Shown: positions 62,037-64,000 of the stretch, piece by piece
How positions within the stretch are numbered: position 1 is the first letter of the stretch
Layout: each line of letters starts with the position of its first letter
From: Pseudomonadota bacterium
GTDB lineage: Bacteria > Cyanobacteriota > Vampirovibrionia > Obscuribacterales > Obscuribacteraceae
Direction of reading: 5' to 3'
Length of the DNA stretch: 64,000 nucleotides
Assembly (NCBI GenBank): GCA_021325555.1
Contig: JAJPGY010000023.1
Coordinates: forward strand, 62,001-126,000
Made by a program: the position numbers and the translations under genes
Notes under the pieces: model-generated
The model's input: only the letters and a program-made list of their open reading frames with translations
The model's database searches: none
Told to the model about the DNA's origin: nothing

Positions 62037-62051
62037 ATAGATTATGTCTAA
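62037..62051. promoter_or_regulatory. Fur/Irr/PerR-type box 2 upstream of the SDR gene
   Basis: ATAGATTATGTCTAA follows the same WTAGA-N5-TCTAW pattern. Its centre is 17 bp from that of box 1, so two dimers could bind in tandem. Confidence 0.55.
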
Positions 62052-62078
62052 AATAAATCAAAAAAAAGAGAACGACCC

Positions 62079-62474
62079 CTACGTGGCCTCGCCAAAGAAG
62101 GTTATCTCGTAGCCGTGCACCTTGAATCTGCCCTTGAGGCTTCTGGGGAGCTGCGGCACCTCGTCCCAGGGAATGTCGAAGATGCGTCCGGTCCTGGTAT
62201 CCACAAAATGGTGGTGCTTGGAGACGTTGGCATCGTACCGGCAGGCCCCGGGCTCGGTGAAGACCTCGCGAATTACCCCGGCGGCGACCAGCGTGTTGAG
62301 CGTGTTGTAGACGGTAGCCCTGGAGATTGTTACCGGCAGCTGGCCGGCCACACCCTTGAGGACGTCCTCGGCAGTCGGATGCTCATGGGTGCTCAGCACG
62401 AAGTCGGCGATCACCACACGCTGGGGCGTTGGCTTGACGCCATGGTTGTTGAGGAGCTCCTCTGTCGAGATCAT
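62079..62474 (-). CDS. Fur-family transcriptional regulator (Irr/PerR-like)
   Basis: 131 residues from the ATG at 62474, GGAGG eight bases upstream. Winged-helix DNA-binding domain: NNHGVKPTPQRVVIADFVL, then ISRATVYNTLNTLVAAGVI. The dimerisation domain has KHHHF (His 87-89) and DTRTGRIFDI. The C-terminal CxxC pairs of a structural zinc site are absent, as in Irr. It may respond to iron, haem or peroxide; this cannot be settled from sequence. Its own promoter (TTGACA, complement of 62527-62532) has a matching box over the -10 region, so autoregulation is likely. Confidence 0.9.
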   Translation of the reverse strand: MISTEELLNNHGVKPTPQRVVIADFVLSTHEHPTAEDVLKGVAGQLPVTISRATVYNTLNTLVAAGVIREVFTEPGACRYDANVSKHHHFVDTRTGRIFDIPWDEVPQLPRSLKGRFKVHGYEITFFGEAT

Positions 62475-62501
62475 CGGCTCATCCTCCAACTGGTTCCATA
62501 G

Positions 62502-62532
62502 TTAGACTAAGTCTAAGTTATGGTACTGTCAA
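62502..62532 (-). promoter_or_regulatory. promoter and operator of the Fur-family gene
   Basis: On the minus strand TTGACA (complement of 62527-62532) precedes a 7-1-7 inverted repeat, TTAGACTAAGTCTAA at 62502-62516, that covers the expected -10 position. This matches the boxes in front of the downstream SDR gene. Confidence 0.6.
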
Positions 62533-62581
62533 CCCCCTGACAAGCGCGGGAACCGTTACCTGGCAGGCGCCGATTTTTTTT

Positions 62582-62593
62582 ACCGATATCGGT
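62582..62593. promoter_or_regulatory. second copy of the ACCGATATCGGT palindrome
   Basis: Identical to the 12-mer at 1067-1078. Here it overlaps the stop of the methyltransferase gene and lies about 50 bases upstream of the Fur-gene -35 box; a run of eight T precedes it on the plus strand. Confidence 0.4.
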
Positions 62594-63471
62594 TAACTTT
62601 CGGCGCTTGCTCCCGGACCTGGCCACCGCCGGAGCTCACTCTCCCGCCGCTGCCAGATCTCCGCCCGGTTAGAGGTTAACCCGGGATCCCGGTAAGGCAC
62701 CGCGGAGCGCGACCGCAGCCGTAGCAGTTCGGCGCCGGCCACGGGAAACACATATTCGGCAGGTGCCTGACAACCGGGCGTGGCGGCCAGGGTGCCGCCG
62801 CTTTTGCCGCCGACGGCTTCGGTGCGCCAGACGGCGAAGCCCGCCTCAATTAAGCCGCCCCGCACGGCCGAGGCGGAGCTGTAGGTGAGGACCTTGCCGG
62901 TGCGGGTGGCGAGCAACCGCCGGTATTCGGTAAATAGCTCCACCGTCCACAGCTCCGGGCAGCGCTTGGGCGAGAAGGGATCGTGAAAAACAAGATCGAA
63001 GTCCCCGGGAACCGCGCGCAGGTGCTGCCGCAGATCCACATTCCTTATATCGAGCTCGATCTCCAGTCCGGACGAGAGAATGTGCCGGGATACGGCGAAG
63101 TCGACCGGCTTTGCGAGAGCGCAGCGCACCCTCTCCAGCGGCGGGTAGCCCAACGCCTGCTCGCAAAGGGGCAGCACCTGCGGATCGCTTTCCAGGGCCA
63201 CCACCTTCACCCGGGCGCCAGTGACCCGGCATAAATCCAGGTATGAAAGCAGCACCCAGGTGTTGTAACCGAGCCCGAAACAGACATCGAGGACGGAGAG
63301 CTGCCCGGTTTTTTGCAGGACACAGACAGCACCGGAGGGCCGGACGTAGTTTTTGAGCGCCTCCGTGAAGGCGCCGGCGCGATTGTGGTAAAGCTCGCCG
63401 GTCTCCTGATCGCGACAGGAGAGGGAGCCATCCTCGGTCTGCACCGTTTCGATCTGCTTGTTTGCAACCAT
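62593..63471 (-). CDS. MnmD/DUF752-like SAM-dependent methyltransferase
   Basis: 292 residues from the ATG at 63471. N-terminal TEDGSLSCRDQETGELYHNR and GAFTEALKNYV are typical of the MnmC N-terminal (MnmD) domain, which methylates 5-aminomethyl-2-thiouridine at the tRNA wobble position. Rossmann motif LSVLDVCFGLGYNTWVLLSY and the substrate-site DLVFHDPFSPKRCPELWT are present. There is no FAD oxidase domain, so it is a stand-alone MnmD-type enzyme. The C-terminal ~40 residues are Arg-rich and less conserved. Confidence 0.88.
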   Translation of the reverse strand: MVANKQIETVQTEDGSLSCRDQETGELYHNRAGAFTEALKNYVRPSGAVCVLQKTGQLSVLDVCFGLGYNTWVLLSYLDLCRVTGARVKVVALESDPQVLPLCEQALGYPPLERVRCALAKPVDFAVSRHILSSGLEIELDIRNVDLRQHLRAVPGDFDLVFHDPFSPKRCPELWTVELFTEYRRLLATRTGKVLTYSSASAVRGGLIEAGFAVWRTEAVGGKSGGTLAATPGCQAPAEYVFPVAGAELLRLRSRSAVPYRDPGLTSNRAEIWQRRESELRRWPGPGASAES

Positions 63472-63578
63472 TACCACTGCCGGCTCTATGCCTTACCCAG
63501 TTTTTACACTAGATCCTGATCTCTTGACAGTACCCTGATGTACTATGGGTCGCGGAAGCGGTGGAAATGGAGACTGTC

Positions 63579-64000
63579 ATGCGAATTGCGGGTTTGAGCC
63601 GTCTTGCTGTGTTGCCGATGGCTTTCGGTTTGGTCGTCCTCGCGCCCCAACAAGGCGCTTACGCCGGTGCGACACATGCCGGACGTCATCACAAGCACCA
63701 TGCGCGTACTTGCGGGCAGAAGGACATCGCCTGCGCGTTGATGTGCGACGACTCCTTCAGGAACCTGTCCAAAGCACTGAGCGCCGCCGGGTTGATGAAG
63801 ACGCTGGAAGGAAAGGGCCCTTACACGCTTTTTGCTCCCGATGACCACGCCTTCTGGAAGCAACCGAAGGGCTTCATGGACGGTCTGCTGGCGGACAAGA
63901 AGAACCTGAAGAAGGTGCTTACTTATCACCTCGTTGCCAGAAAGCTGACCGCAAGCGAGCTGGCCAATATGCGCTCTGCCAGGACTGTCGAGGGTGACTC
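63579..64000 (+). CDS. fasciclin (FAS1)-domain secreted protein, 5' part
   Basis: The gene runs off the window; about 140 codons are present from the ATG at 63579 (GGAGA upstream). A Sec signal peptide (LAVLPMAFGLVVLAPQQGAY) is followed by a His-rich stretch (HAGRHHKHHARTC). The FAS1 domain begins at about residue 55, with NLSKALSAAGLMKTLEGKGP, YTLFAPDDHAFW and VLTYHLVARKLTASEL. FAS1 domains mediate adhesion or cell-surface contact. A TTGACAGTACC at 63524 matches the -35 region of the Fur gene's promoter. Confidence 0.9.
   Translation, partial: MRIAGLSRLAVLPMAFGLVVLAPQQGAYAGATHAGRHHKHHARTCGQKDIACALMCDDSFRNLSKALSAAGLMKTLEGKGPYTLFAPDDHAFWKQPKGFMDGLLADKKNLKKVLTYHLVARKLTASELANMRSARTVEGD

Noticed and set aside
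63524..63546. classical sigma70 promoter for the fasciclin gene (TTGACA ... TACTAT)
   Set aside because: The spacing between the two hexamers is only 11 bases, too short for a normal promoter.

Overview
Organism. The window is GC-rich and almost fully coding. It encodes a diderm cell: an arabinose-5-phosphate isomerase for KDO, an OstA/LptD-like outer-membrane barrel and several lipoproteins. It also has a pentose-phosphate operon with OpcA (a protein known mainly from Cyanobacteria and Actinobacteria), minCDE-rodA, futalosine-route menaquinone genes (mqnA, a mqnP-like UbiA), bacterial Ser/Thr kinases (one with PQQ repeats), many TPR/coiled-coil/LysM proteins and a fatty-acid desaturase. My best guess is a non-photosynthetic relative of Cyanobacteria (Vampirovibrionia/Melainabacteria, Obscuribacterales-like). 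This is inference from gene content: no rRNA or tRNA gene was found in the window.

Layout. 1-5.2 kb: the end of urocanase, a small ORF behind a palindromic operator-like site, a chimeric IS1595-zinc-ribbon/DprA-winged-helix protein, a small HemS-like protein and aspartate kinase. 5-9 kb: envelope/TPR proteins, a family-5 uracil-DNA glycosylase, a LipM-type octanoyltransferase and thymidine phosphorylase. At 9.1-9.25 kb a strong promoter, a hairpin and a perfect intrinsic terminator mark an unannotated small RNA. 10-18 kb: mqnA, a TPR protein, a desaturase, then a two-component island with a decayed PAS kinase, an XRE-receiver fusion, a hybrid kinase with an ethylene-receptor-like membrane domain, and a CheY-like regulator. 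18-22 kb: rpiB-zwf-opcA-pgl. 22-31 kb: a Ser/Thr kinase, a CPBP protease, a ribbon-helix-helix protein, selD-yedF and an Fe-ADH/SCP2/PfkB operon. 31-40 kb: the OstA-like barrel, ROK kinase, NagA, a secreted repeat protein, MeaB, a broken SDR gene and an amino-acid permease. 40-44 kb: minCDE-rodA. 46-53 kb: a probably co-transcribed SCP2 / Cys-hydrolase / enolase-superfamily / GH3 / SDR / Mpo1-like / SDR / Mpo1-like cluster, which looks like an undescribed small-molecule or lipid pathway. 54-59.5 kb: mqnP, the PQQ-kinase, kdsD and a LysM protein. 59.6-64 kb: Dps, a deletion-bearing QueA-family gene behind an SDR, a Fur-family regulator with three matching inverted-repeat boxes, an MnmD-like methyltransferase and the start of a fasciclin-domain protein.

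How it fits together. Central metabolism (oxidative pentose phosphate, aspartate family, amino-sugar recycling, selenium, lipoate, menaquinone) sits beside cell-envelope and division genes. The least explained parts are the transposase/DprA chimera, the small RNA, the Cu-ligand-less ethylene-receptor-like kinase, the GH3 cluster and the Fur-box mini-regulon. Several genes are visibly decaying (PAS kinase, SDR at 38 kb, QueA homologue, a small frameshifted ORF), so pseudogene formation is under way in this genome, unless some of the indels are assembly errors.
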